Source: an uncultured Latescibacterota bacterium (GTDB taxonomy: Bacteria > Latescibacterota > UBA2968 > UBA8231). Taken from it: DNA of 64,000 nucleotides. The translations under genes and the position numbers were made by a program. Below are positions 16,814 to 25,788 of this stretch, one piece after another. The stretch lies in assembly GCA_958295495.1 (NCBI GenBank), contig OY282352.1, forward strand, positions 434,001 through 498,000, in the 5' to 3' direction. Within the stretch, counting starts at the first letter, position 1; every line of letters starts with the position of its first letter. The notes under the pieces are model-generated. The model saw only the letters and a list, made by a program, of their open reading frames with translations, was not told where the DNA came from and did not search any database.

Positions 16814-17620
16814 CTACTGCAACCTGCGGTTGGACGGGATCCTCAAGGAGTGGGTCTCGATATCCCAGTCGCCGTCGAAGATGGTCACAGCGTCACCGGC
16901 GGCCGCCCCCGCGTCGGAGGCGAGATCAATGAGCTTGGCGGCCGAATGCTCGGGCGGCGACAGGCCGGGGCGCGATTCCCGCTCCGCTTCGTCGGCAGAG
17001 CGGCCCGCTTTCTCGGCCATCTCCCGGATGGCACCTAACTTCATGTTCGTCGCCATCTCTCCCGGAGCCACGGCGTGGATGCGGATGTTCAGAGGGCGAA
17101 GTTGTTCGCGGGCCACTAGGACTAGCCCCCGGACGCCCCCTTTGCTCGATCCGTACGGAAGGGAGGCACTGCCGCCCAACACTCCGGCCCCGGATACGAC
17201 GAGCAGAACCACGCCCCCACCCGCCTTCTGCATCAGGGGAACGGCGTACTTCAACAGCAGGAAGCTGCCGGTGAGGTTGACGTCGATGACTCGCCGCCAA
17301 GACTCTTCGGAGTACTCGTCGATGCGAGTCCCCGGATCGAGGAGGATGGCCGCCGGATTGATCAGGATATCGAGCTGGCCGCAGCGCTCGCCGACAGTAT
17401 CCATCAAGCGGCTAACGTCCGCAGACTGGCTCAAATCGGTGCGCACGAAGTGAGCCGTGCCGCCTGCGCCGGAGATCATTCTAGCCGTTGTTGCGCCGCC
17501 GGCCGCGTCGATGTCGGCGAGGACGACCCGCGCTCCCGCGCGGGCCGCGCCGATGGCAGTGGCACGGCCTAGGCCGGTCGCGGCGCCGGTGACAACCACT
17601 ACCTTGTTGTCGAGTTTCAC
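16814..17620 (-). CDS. Short-chain dehydrogenase/reductase
   Basis: A 268-residue classical SDR with a GTG start. The NAD(P) motif TGAATGLG is at 11-18 and Asp36 after the second strand (VVLADID) suggests NAD preference. The catalytic tetrad is Asn115 (DVNLTGS), Ser143 (VVSGAG), Tyr156 and Lys160 (YGSSK). The usual NNAG motif reads INPA. It oxidises or reduces an unknown alcohol/ketone; the PhyH oxygenase gene follows 60 bases downstream on the same strand, suggesting a shared small-molecule pathway. Confidence 0.9.
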   Translation of the reverse strand: MKLDNKVVVVTGAATGLGRATAIGAARAGARVVLADIDAAGGATTARMISGAGGTAHFVRTDLSQSADVSRLMDTVGERCGQLDILINPAAILLDPGTRIDEYSEESWRRVIDVNLTGSFLLLKYAVPLMQKAGGGVVLLVVSGAGVLGGSASLPYGSSKGGVRGLVLVAREQLRPLNIRIHAVAPGEMATNMKLGAIREMAEKAGRSADEAERESRPGLSPPEHSAAKLIDLASDAGAAAGDAVTIFDGDWDIETHSLRIPSNRRLQ

Positions 17621-17636
17621 GTTTGATCTTGGGAGA

Positions 17637-17737
17637 TCGGCCTACTCAGCGGGCCGCATAAAGTGGGCGAAGAAGTCGTTGCCCTTGTCATCGACGACGA
17701 TAAAGGCGGGGAAGTCCTCAATCTCGATTTGCCAAAA
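17637..17737 (-). pseudogene. Relic of a class I fumarase 3' end
   Basis: On the minus strand this reads the last 30 or so codons of a class I fumarase ([18 protein letters not shown], then [12 protein letters not shown] and a stop). Bases 17658-17736 match the end of the intact fumarase gene (18020-18098) with two mismatches only. No coding frame enters it from upstream: instead the antitoxin gene at 17718 runs into it. It is a duplicated or left-over gene end. Confidence 0.75.
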
Positions 17738-17939
17738 TGGTCGCTTCGGCCCACTCAAGGGCCTCGGCTTCCCGGCGTTCATCGCGGCCCATCTCGGCAT
17801 AAGCCGCCTCTAGCGACGATCCGGCGACATGGGGCCGAATCAGGTCTTCGATGAAACGGCTAATGCGCCGCTGCCCAACGAGATCGCGTAGTCCCTGATA
17901 CACTTCTTCATCAATGGTAATGGTAAGTTTTTTCTGCAT
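17718..17939 (-). CDS. Orphan type II antitoxin, C-terminus replaced by fumarase relic
   Basis: A 73-residue ribbon-helix-helix-like antitoxin ([34 protein letters not shown]) of the kind usually paired with MazF/PemK-type toxins. Family members normally end about ten residues after EALEWAEA; here the final residues (ILANRD) are encoded inside the fumarase relic in a different frame, so the natural end has been lost. No toxin gene follows. It is likely an orphan left after a deletion or recombination that joined it to the fumarase fragment. AAGGAGATTT lies before the ATG, so it may still be translated. Confidence 0.75.
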   Translation of the reverse strand: MQKKLTITIDEEVYQGLRDLVGQRRISRFIEDLIRPHVAGSSLEAAYAEMGRDERREAEALEWAEATILANRD

Positions 17940-18003
17940 GTAAAATCTCCTTGGTTGCCGCCTCCGTCTTACCGACGGCTTCTAGGATGTCGCGTATGAA
18001 GGC

Positions 18004-19629
<1,626 letters not shown>

Positions 19630-19641
19630 TGGGCTTCTCAG

Positions 19642-19841
19642 TTAGTGGTCAATGGCGTGGTGCTTGATCTGTCCCCAGCTTTTGGCTTCGACGGCTGTGG
19701 GCAAATCAAAGTAACTTAGCGGCGAGCGATAGAGGGGGCCGTCGCGTTCGACGCCGGCGTCTGGCACGAGGCTGAACTCAAATAGCCAGAAGCATCGCGG
19801 GCCTCCTTGAGGTAAAGCATCCGCTGGATGCGGTTGGACAT
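19642..19841 (-). pseudogene. Small frameshifted gene of unknown family
   Basis: From the ATG at 19841 the minus strand reads MSNRIQRMLYLKEARDASG, then a change of frame gives LFEFSLVPDAGVERDG, YRSPLSYFDLPTAVEAKSWG and QIKHHAIDH before a TAA at 19642-19644. Both halves look like real protein and join smoothly if one indel near 19780 is assumed, giving a protein of about 65 residues. I do not recognise the family. It lies immediately upstream of the fumarase gene. Confidence 0.4.
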
Positions 19842-19861
19842 TGGGAATATATCACAAAAGC

Positions 19862-20000
19862 GCACTTGGGGGAAAAGGTCGTCGTCCGAGGCTGCGGCGC
19901 AGGTGGGCTAAGTCGCGGATGGCTTGCTGGCTACCTCGAGGATCGGGCAATCCTCAGATTGGCTGGTGGAAACAAAATCGGTGGTCAGAAGGGCAAGGCC
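19862..20000 (-). pseudogene. Relic of a class I fumarase 5' part
   Basis: The minus strand contains a decayed copy of the N-terminal fumarase coding sequence: LLTTDFVSTSQSEDCPILEVAS corresponds to residues 21-42 of the intact enzyme, in two short blocks (LLTTDFVSTSQ, PILEVAS), followed by sequence matching the codons for AIRDSAHLL and LRRILDD with small deletions. Together with the 3' relic at 17637-17737 it shows that a second fumarase gene once surrounded or adjoined the present one. Confidence 0.65.
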
Positions 20001-20076
20001 GGTTGTTCCTCCCTTTGGCTGCTTTGAGCAGAGAGGGCAAGAGGCGATGGCAGGGATAATAAACAAGTACGTGCCG

Positions 20077-20442
20077 ATGCGCTTGGAGTTTTGGCTAATT
20101 ATCGGGTTGCTAGCAGCCTGCGATAGCGGCGAAAAGCCGGCTGTAGCACGAATGAGCCGGGAGAGTGCCGCGGGGTTCCGGTTGCTGCGGCAGGACCGGC
20201 CCGGGGAAGCGCTGGCCCTTTTGCAGCGGGCTGCCGAGAAAGATCCGACGAGCATGGAAGTCCACTACAATATGGGCGTGGCGCATACGCGCCTGAAAGA
20301 GTACCCAAAGGCCATTGCGGCCTTTGGATGCGCCGTGGAGTTGGCACCGGAAAACCCAGACGCGCATTTCGCCTTGGGGATTGCCTTGGGGGTTGAACAC
20401 CGCCAGCGCGACGCAGTCAAACAGGCACCTTTACTGAAGTAG
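20077..20442 (+). CDS. TPR lipoprotein, N-terminal half of a broken TPR/FG-GAP/UnbV gene
   Basis: A 121-residue product with a signal peptide and lipobox LLAAC, so exported and lipidated, then at least two tetratricopeptide repeats (GFRLLRQDRPGEALALLQRA; VHYNMGVAHTRLKEYPKAIA; AHFALGIALG). The last seven residues are out of character and run to a stop at 20440-20442. Protein-like sequence continues in another frame (GTFTEVGLQAAVAHG), leading into the FG-GAP/UnbV piece downstream. Proteins combining TPR, FG-GAP and UnbV in one long chain are common in this type of genome, so this is probably the front end of a gene damaged by an internal deletion and frameshift. Confidence 0.6.
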   Translation: MRLEFWLIIGLLAACDSGEKPAVARMSRESAAGFRLLRQDRPGEALALLQRAAEKDPTSMEVHYNMGVAHTRLKEYPKAIAAFGCAVELAPENPDAHFALGIALGVEHRQRDAVKQAPLLK

Positions 20443-20456
20443 GGCTGCAAGCCGCG

Positions 20457-21248
20457 GTGGCGCATGGGGCGATGGGACACTCGCAGGCCGGCATGGGCGT
20501 GGCTTGGGGCGATTACGACGGCGATACCCGCCCCGATATTTTCGCGACTCATTTTGAGGACGACTACAATACCCTCTACCGCAACGAGGGTGCGGGCCTG
20601 TTCGCCGATGTGTCCGTCGCGGCGGGTCTGGGCAGGACCAGTTTTCACTTTGTGGGTTTTGGCACTGGATTTTTCGACCGCGACAACGACCGCGACCTAG
20701 ACCTGCTGGTGGCCAACGGTCACGTCTATCCGCAGATAGAGCGCGCCGGCAGCGGCACCGCCTACGCCCAACCCAACCAGCTCCTCGACAATCGCGGCAC
20801 CCACTTTGAGTTGCTCTTGCCCAGGGCTGGAGACAGCTTGGGGCCGGCCAAGGTGAGTCGGGGGAGTGCTATTGCCGACTACGACAACGACGGAGATTTA
20901 GACATTCTCGTCACCAACCTCGACGACCGACCGACGCTTTTGCGCAACGATGTGGGAAATAGGCACAACTGGTTGGGGGTCGAGTTGGTCGGCAAGGAGA
21001 GCAACCGGGGTGGGATCGGTGCCCGCCTGTACTTGGCGGCCGGCGGCAAAGTGCAAGTCCGCGATATTATCAGCGGCAGCAGCTTTCTCTCCAGCGAGGA
21101 TCCGCGGGCGCACTTAGGTCTGGGCCGGATTGAGACGGTGGATTCGCTGCGGGTGCGTTGGCCGAGCGGTGCCGTACAAGTATTGAAAGACCTGCGGATC
21201 AACCAGTATCTGGTCGTGGAGGAGGACGGGACCGCATCAGGGCGCTGA
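20457..21248 (+). CDS. FG-GAP/VCBS repeat with ASPIC/UnbV C-terminal domain (fragment)
   Basis: A 263-residue reading frame from GTG 20457, open back to 20397 without a good start. It has FG-GAP calcium-loop repeats (WGDYDGDTRPDIF; DRDNDRDLDLLVANG; IADYDNDGDLDILVTN) and then the UnbV/ASPIC domain (RHNWLGVELVGKESNRGGIG, HLGLGRIETVDSLRVRWPSG). Full proteins of this group have more repeats before this point and an export signal, both absent here. It is best seen as the back half of the broken gene starting at 20077. A 15-base direct repeat occurs on each side of the pair (19860 and 21286). Confidence 0.65.
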   Translation: MAHGAMGHSQAGMGVAWGDYDGDTRPDIFATHFEDDYNTLYRNEGAGLFADVSVAAGLGRTSFHFVGFGTGFFDRDNDRDLDLLVANGHVYPQIERAGSGTAYAQPNQLLDNRGTHFELLLPRAGDSLGPAKVSRGSAIADYDNDGDLDILVTNLDDRPTLLRNDVGNRHNWLGVELVGKESNRGGIGARLYLAAGGKVQVRDIISGSSFLSSEDPRAHLGLGRIETVDSLRVRWPSGAVQVLKDLRINQYLVVEEDGTASGR

Positions 21249-21323
21249 GAACGGCAGCAGTCTGTCGAGGCGAAAATCCCGCTTGGCGCACTTGGGGGAA
21301 GCGGCCGTTGTCTGCGGCGTCCC

Positions 21324-22481
21324 TCAGACCGCGACCCCTTCGAGCCACGGCAAATCCACCTCAATGCCAAAGCCGGGCGCATCGCTGGGCACGAGGTAGC
21401 CGTCTTGGATGGCTGGCGTGCCGGGCAAAAGGGTCATTTCGTGGAGCGGCACCCCGGGCGGCGACACGCTTTCCGAACGCTCGCCCCAGACGATGGGGGG
21501 CATGGCAAAAGAAAGGTGCTGGCCGTAGGGGTAGTTCATGCCGCCGTGGGCGATGACCGAAACGCCCGCGGCCTCGGCGAGGTGGCAGATTTTGACCCCG
21601 GCCGTTATGCCCCCGGCCCACAGCACGTCCGGTTGCAGGATATCGACGAAGCGGCCGTTGAGTGCTTGGGCAAAGGTGCGCGGCAAGTACCAGTGCTCGC
21701 CCGCGGCGAGGGTCTGCCAAGGCAGCCGCTGGCGCACTTGGGCGTAGCCGGCCCAATCGTCGGCGGGCAGGTAATCTTCGATCCACTTCAGGCGGTAGGG
21801 GCGGAGCATTTCGGCGAGGCGGACGAGGTGCTCCACGTCCTGCGACAGCCAGCAGTCGAGGCACAGCTCAATGTCGTCGCCGATGAGCTGGCGCGTACTG
21901 GCTACGAGCTCCTCGATTTTCGCGAGGCCGTCGAGGCCGTCGGCCGCGCCCCACGGGGTGAAGAGCTTGGTCGCCTTAAACCCCAGTTCCATGTACCACG
22001 CCTGTTCAAACCCGGAAGCATAGCAGAAAATTTTGTCCTTTTGCGGGCCGCCGAGCAGCTCGTACACGGGTTTTTGCAGCAGCTTGCCCTTGAGGTCCCA
22101 CAGCGCGGTATCCACGGCGCTGATGGCATAGCTGGCTAGCCCCTGCCCGCCGTAGGGCGCGGTGGAGCGCACCATGACGTCCCACAGCTTTTCCGTAGCC
22201 ATGCAGTTTTCGCCGACGAGCAGCGAAGCGAAGTGATCGTCGATGATGGGCAGTACGGGCGGCGAGTGGACGGTCAGCCCGAGGCCCCAAGTGCCGTCCT
22301 CGGCCGTGGCCACGCAGGCGATGCGTTGCCACTCCGGGGCGCCGGTGCGGCCGGCGCGAAAGCGATCATAGCGGTCGAGCGGGCGGTGCAGAGCGTGGCC
22401 GGGCCGCTGGCTGGGGCGCGGGGTCGTCTTCTGAGGGGGCGTGAGCGCGATTTGCGCGGCGCGGATTTCCTTGATTTTCAC
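21324..22481 (-). CDS. Enolase-superfamily sugar-acid dehydratase (mandelate racemase/rhamnonate dehydratase-like)
   Basis: A 385-residue member of the MR/MLE enolase superfamily, GTG start. Mg2+ ligands are readable as Asp in LCLDCWLS, Glu in LKWIEDYLP and Glu in AAGEHWY; a catalytic His is in VIAHGGMNYP. The DCW / WIEDYLPADDW / GEH pattern resembles L-rhamnonate dehydratases, so removal of water from an aldonic acid is the likely reaction; the precise sugar acid is not determinable. It follows the uronate-isomerase-like gene by ten bases in one operon, which fits acid-sugar catabolism. Confidence 0.88.
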   Translation of the reverse strand: MKIKEIRAAQIALTPPQKTTPRPSQRPGHALHRPLDRYDRFRAGRTGAPEWQRIACVATAEDGTWGLGLTVHSPPVLPIIDDHFASLLVGENCMATEKLWDVMVRSTAPYGGQGLASYAISAVDTALWDLKGKLLQKPVYELLGGPQKDKIFCYASGFEQAWYMELGFKATKLFTPWGAADGLDGLAKIEELVASTRQLIGDDIELCLDCWLSQDVEHLVRLAEMLRPYRLKWIEDYLPADDWAGYAQVRQRLPWQTLAAGEHWYLPRTFAQALNGRFVDILQPDVLWAGGITAGVKICHLAEAAGVSVIAHGGMNYPYGQHLSFAMPPIVWGERSESVSPPGVPLHEMTLLPGTPAIQDGYLVPSDAPGFGIEVDLPWLEGVAV

Positions 22482-22491
22482 AGGTGCCTGC

Positions 22492-23766
22492 CTAGGAGAG
22501 TTGGGAAAAGCGGTTGGGCGCGAAGAGGGTCTGGAGGGTTTGGGCGATGCCGGCGCGGGTCACTTGCCGGCCGGCGTCGTGCAGGTCTTGGTATTTTTCC
22601 GTTAGGACTTTGGCGAGGATGTCCCGGAAGCGCTGCCACTTGGGGATGAGATTTTCCAGCACGCGGGCGTCCGAGTTGAAGGGGATGAAGCGGTCGCCGG
22701 TCATCTCCAAGCGCATCCGCAGATCCTGTTCGACCAAGCCCGGATGGTAGTTGAACCACCAGTGGCCAATGACCATGACGTTGTCGTTGTGGCAGGAGAG
22801 GACGCTGGCGTCGTACTGGTTGGCGTTGTGGAGCGGAGTGATGAAGAAGGCGTTGGCGGGATGGCGGCGCACCAACTGCTGGTAGGGGTACATGTCGGAG
22901 AGGCCCACGCCGTCGCCGGCGTCGCGCCACTCGGGGTTGAGCTGGCGGATGGGGCCGGGCATCATAAAGAAGGGCAAGTTGAGCTCGCGCAGGGCCGGCA
23001 GCACGGCGTGGTGGAGGACAGCGCCTTCCAGCCCGCTAAGGTCATCGACTTGGCAGTGGGGCGGAAACGAGCACGCGCCGTACGCGACGCCGTGCAGCTT
23101 GTCGTACCAGTCGGCGAGGAAGCGGCGAATGGCCGCGGCGGTGGCTGGCTGGCTGGGGTCGTTGCCAGCCTCGTAGCCCCAGGCGTTGAGCTTCACGACC
23201 GCTCGCGGATAGTGCAAGACGAGTTCGTCGAGGCGGTAGCCGGACAGATAGCACTCGTCCCAATCGCCGCTTTCGTAGTAAGCGCGCTCTTGGTCGTTGA
23301 ACACGTCTTGGGTGCCGACGATGCGGCGCACGCCGGCTAGTTCCATACAGCGGCGCTGGATTTCTTCCGGGGCGGTGTCCGCATAGAACTGGCGCGCTTC
23401 GTCGAGGGTGGCGGCGTTGGGGTCGAGGCCGAGGGCTTCCAGCGCTACGACCACGCCGCGACAGCCTTCGTCGAATGGATCGGAAGCAGCGTCGGCAAAC
23501 AGCTTCTGATAGGTAAAGTCGCCTTGTTGTTCTAGGCTCCACGAGTAGAAGGTCGCCGGGTCGATGTGGCCGGCGGCAAACAGCTTGCGGCGCACGTAGT
23601 GATAGGTGAGTTGCTGGTCGATGCCGTACAGGCAGAGCTGGGGGCCGGCTTGGGGGCCGAGGAGATGGGTGTGCCAGTCGTCAATGATCAGCCGTTGGGC
23701 CGAGGTTTCTTCGGCGACGACTCCGGGGATTTGGTCGCGGAACAAGGGTAGGATAGGGGGGCTCAT
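22492..23766 (-). CDS. Uronate isomerase-like amidohydrolase
   Basis: A 424-residue amidohydrolase-superfamily protein. I start it at ATG 23766 (MSPPILPLFRD), since upstream codons are not protein-like; AGGAG lies nine bases before. The H-x-H metal motif is in IDDWHTHLLG and further ligands are likely in FFITPLHNANQYDASV and VMVIGHWWFNYHPG; the last two resemble the HWWF-type region of glucuronate isomerases (UxaC). It could isomerise a uronic acid or be a related hydrolase. It precedes the dehydratase gene, forming a two-gene sugar-acid operon. Confidence 0.78.
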   Translation of the reverse strand: MSPPILPLFRDQIPGVVAEETSAQRLIIDDWHTHLLGPQAGPQLCLYGIDQQLTYHYVRRKLFAAGHIDPATFYSWSLEQQGDFTYQKLFADAASDPFDEGCRGVVVALEALGLDPNAATLDEARQFYADTAPEEIQRRCMELAGVRRIVGTQDVFNDQERAYYESGDWDECYLSGYRLDELVLHYPRAVVKLNAWGYEAGNDPSQPATAAAIRRFLADWYDKLHGVAYGACSFPPHCQVDDLSGLEGAVLHHAVLPALRELNLPFFMMPGPIRQLNPEWRDAGDGVGLSDMYPYQQLVRRHPANAFFITPLHNANQYDASVLSCHNDNVMVIGHWWFNYHPGLVEQDLRMRLEMTGDRFIPFNSDARVLENLIPKWQRFRDILAKVLTEKYQDLHDAGRQVTRAGIAQTLQTLFAPNRFSQLS

Positions 23767-23849
23767 GGCGGAGGCTCCTGTCGGGATAAGGGCCATAACA
23801 GTAGGCCAAGAGCAACGGGGCGTCAAAGGGCATTGACGAGGAACGTGTG

Positions 23850-24068
23850 TTATTCAAAAGCAGACCGCGGCACCCCCGACTGGCGAATTATCGAATGCAG
23901 CGTACCTATACGCAATTCCTTGTGGTCTGGCACGGGTATCGTGCTTGTTCCGGTTTTGAATTTGCGCTGCATGACTATATGGCTACCTCGCCTGCGGACC
24001 TCTTCAAAGCCGTGCTTGGCGAGGATGGCACACACTGCCCTTCCAGAAAGAATCTGCAATTTAGCCAA
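23850..24068 (-). CDS. hicA: HicA family mRNA interferase toxin
   Basis: A 72-residue HicA toxin: MAKLQILSGRAVCAIL, KHGFEEVRRRGSHIVM (with the catalytic His in GSH) and TIPVPDHKELRIGTLHSIIR. HicA cleaves mRNA when not bound by HicB. It starts at a TTG that overlaps the hicB stop (TTGGCTAA), so translation is coupled. The pair has the antitoxin first, as in many hicBA operons, and lies between 21-bp direct repeats. Confidence 0.9.
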   Translation of the reverse strand: MAKLQILSGRAVCAILAKHGFEEVRRRGSHIVMQRKFKTGTSTIPVPDHKELRIGTLHSIIRQSGVPRSAFE

Positions 24069-24282
24069 AAGCTACATTAAGCCGTGCGACGTACACCTCG
24101 TTGTGAAGACGCTCCTCTATTTCTTTACGCGACGCACATTCTAAAAATAACTCCACGGCCTCTTGCAAATTAGCTCGTGCCTCTTCAACACTATCTCCCT
24201 CGCTGGCTACATCTAGTTCGGGGCACAGAGACACATAGCCGTCGCCCTCGCGTCCAATAAGAGCTGTTACCTGATAATTCAT
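24061..24282 (-). CDS. hicB: HicB family antitoxin
   Basis: A 73-residue HicB-type antitoxin: MNYQVTALIGREGDGYVSLC, PELDVASEGDSVEEARANLQ and EAVELFLE are the canonical HicB N-terminal fold. No C-terminal DNA-binding domain follows, so this is a short, RNase-H-like-fold HicB that may rely on other means for autoregulation. I use ATG 24282 with GGAGAGAAC upstream. It overlaps hicA by eight bases. Confidence 0.9.
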   Translation of the reverse strand: MNYQVTALIGREGDGYVSLCPELDVASEGDSVEEARANLQEAVELFLECASRKEIEERLHNEVYVARLNVAFG

Positions 24283-24455
24283 CTGTTCTCTCCGTATGTG
24301 CTGCATGTTTTCTTGCCTGAACGTATGCGTAATGGATTTATGGGACTAATTTTATGCCCTTTTTGTACCTAAGGGCATTGACGAGGAACGTTAGGAAGGA
24401 CCCTCAGAAATCCTCTCAACCTCGATGCGTTCCTAGGTAAGTTGGAAGGTAGGGC

Positions 24456-25328
24456 TTATTGATTTTCCTTTAGACCAGATTCGCCATAAGCCCTTTCTTC
24501 GTAGAGAGATCGATGTTCTTGATCCAGAAGGCTCCCAAAATCCATATCTTCAAGAAGCGCGTATTTTTCGACCAAGCATTTGAATTTGGCTCCTCGGTCA
24601 CTCAGGCAATTGTAAAAGAGAACCCCTAATTCATTGCTTGACAGTTGCGCTCGGATGAAATTGGTGTAGGCTTTTTTGTCCTTAGTGTCTATGGGAAAGT
24701 CGCTTTCGTCAACAAATTTAACGACATTGTACAAGTGTCGAAAATAATAACCAACATACGGCTGATATTCAGCAAAGAATTCACTTTCATAGATAGCATT
24801 GAATCGTTTTCTCATTTTTGGTTCGTTCCATCCCATAGAGGCCCCATAGAAGTCCTCATGCTGAAAGGCATTTTTGATCTTTTTGAGCATATGATCAAAG
24901 CAATCCCGTCCGAGGCATTCTCCATCACTTTTCCCTCGAATTGCCATTGAGTTGACAATATCATTGTGTATGCCGAGAAGTTGAAAGAAAGAAGTCTCAA
25001 AATTCTGCTTCTGAAGCGTCTGATTCTGAGCTTGAAGCTGTTCCTTTTGCCCTCGGATTTCTTCCCGCGTCTCCTTTAATTCCTTTCGCTGAAGTGCAAG
25101 CTCCTTCTTCTGAAGCATTATAGCCCAGATAACCCCGGCAAACGCCAGCCCGGCAAACAGCGCATTGATGAATCCAAATGAATCTCCAAATTGCCCTCTT
25201 TTCACAATGTCGGGAAAACATATCGGTAGTACGATAATAGTCAGCGTCCAAAGGAGAACTACTCCTAAAAAAATCGCCAACGGAGGCCACCAGCTAACCT
25301 TCCCGGCGTCACCAGAATTTTTGCTCAT
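24456..25328 (-). CDS. AbiC-like putative phage abortive infection membrane protein
   Basis: A 290-residue protein resembling the putative abortive-infection (PutAbiC) family. Two membrane helices near the N-terminus (about 17-38 and 52-71) are followed by a coiled coil (KKELALQRKELKETREEIRG) and a cytoplasmic helical domain with the family pattern YYFRHLYNVVKFVDES and RAQLSSNELGVLFYNCL. Members are associated with phage resistance, mechanism unclear. Base composition is AT-richer than the chromosome and the neighbours are toxin-antitoxin genes, suggesting horizontal acquisition. AAAGGAG precedes the ATG. Confidence 0.8.
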   Translation of the reverse strand: MSKNSGDAGKVSWWPPLAIFLGVVLLWTLTIIVLPICFPDIVKRGQFGDSFGFINALFAGLAFAGVIWAIMLQKKELALQRKELKETREEIRGQKEQLQAQNQTLQKQNFETSFFQLLGIHNDIVNSMAIRGKSDGECLGRDCFDHMLKKIKNAFQHEDFYGASMGWNEPKMRKRFNAIYESEFFAEYQPYVGYYFRHLYNVVKFVDESDFPIDTKDKKAYTNFIRAQLSSNELGVLFYNCLSDRGAKFKCLVEKYALLEDMDFGSLLDQEHRSLYEERAYGESGLKENQ

Positions 25329-25502
25329 GTTATACTCCTTTACTTTAGCCTTACACGTCGTACGCGGGTCTTCTCCGTCACCGACGCCGAGATGAGCGCG
25401 TTACGGCGTTTCTTGAGTAGCCCAAGTGCTGTCTCGCATTCCGCAATGATCATTCATATTATTTATAGTTAAAAAAATAAGAAATAACAACGAGGTTTTA
25501 TC

Positions 25503-25703
25503 ATGGCCACAACAGTTACCTTAGACTCGGAAATTGTCCAAGCTGTCCAGCAAGCGACCAAGCAAAAAAACAAAGCCTCGGCCGTGCGCATGGCATTAAA
25601 CGAATATCTGCGCCTGCAAAAGCTCCGCCAGCTAGCCAGTTTGGCCGGCACGGTTGAGCTGCGCTATTCCAACGACGAGTTGGAGGCGATGGAGGAGTGC
25701 TGA
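25503..25703 (+). CDS. vapB: VapB-type antitoxin
   Basis: A 66-residue antitoxin (MATTVTLDSEIVQAVQQATK; KNKASAVRMALNEYLRLQKL) of the VapB/DUF2191 class that represses its own operon and neutralises a PIN-domain VapC ribonuclease. GAGG lies upstream of the ATG. The vapC start overlaps its end as expected, but the toxin is cut after 23 codons, so the antitoxin is an orphan. Confidence 0.8.
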   Translation: MATTVTLDSEIVQAVQQATKQKNKASAVRMALNEYLRLQKLRQLASLAGTVELRYSNDELEAMEEC

Positions 25704-25768
25704 TTCTCGCAGACACGTCGTGCTGGATTGAGTTCTTCCGTCCTACCGGCGACGAAGCGGTCCTCTAG
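25697..25768 (+). pseudogene. Truncated VapC (PIN domain) toxin remnant
   Basis: Starting at GTG 25697, overlapping vapB, the reading LILADTSCWIEFFRPTGDEA is the exact opening of a VapC PIN-domain toxin, including the first catalytic Asp (ADTS). It ends at TAG 25766-25768, and the formate dehydrogenase coding sequence begins 20 bases later on the other strand, so more than 80% of the toxin is missing. Non-functional. Confidence 0.8.
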
Positions 25769-25788
25769 AGTCGGTGCGGTTGGCGTCT

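Larger units (their letters stand above)
23826..24391. repeat. 21-bp direct repeats flanking the hicBA genes
   Basis: The same 21 bases, beginning AAGGGCATTGACG and ending GGAACGT, occur at 23826-23846 and 24371-24391 in direct orientation. The 524 bases between contain only hicA and hicB. The arrangement looks like a small cassette inserted with, or bounded by, a repeated target. I did not see a third copy in the window. Confidence 0.7.
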
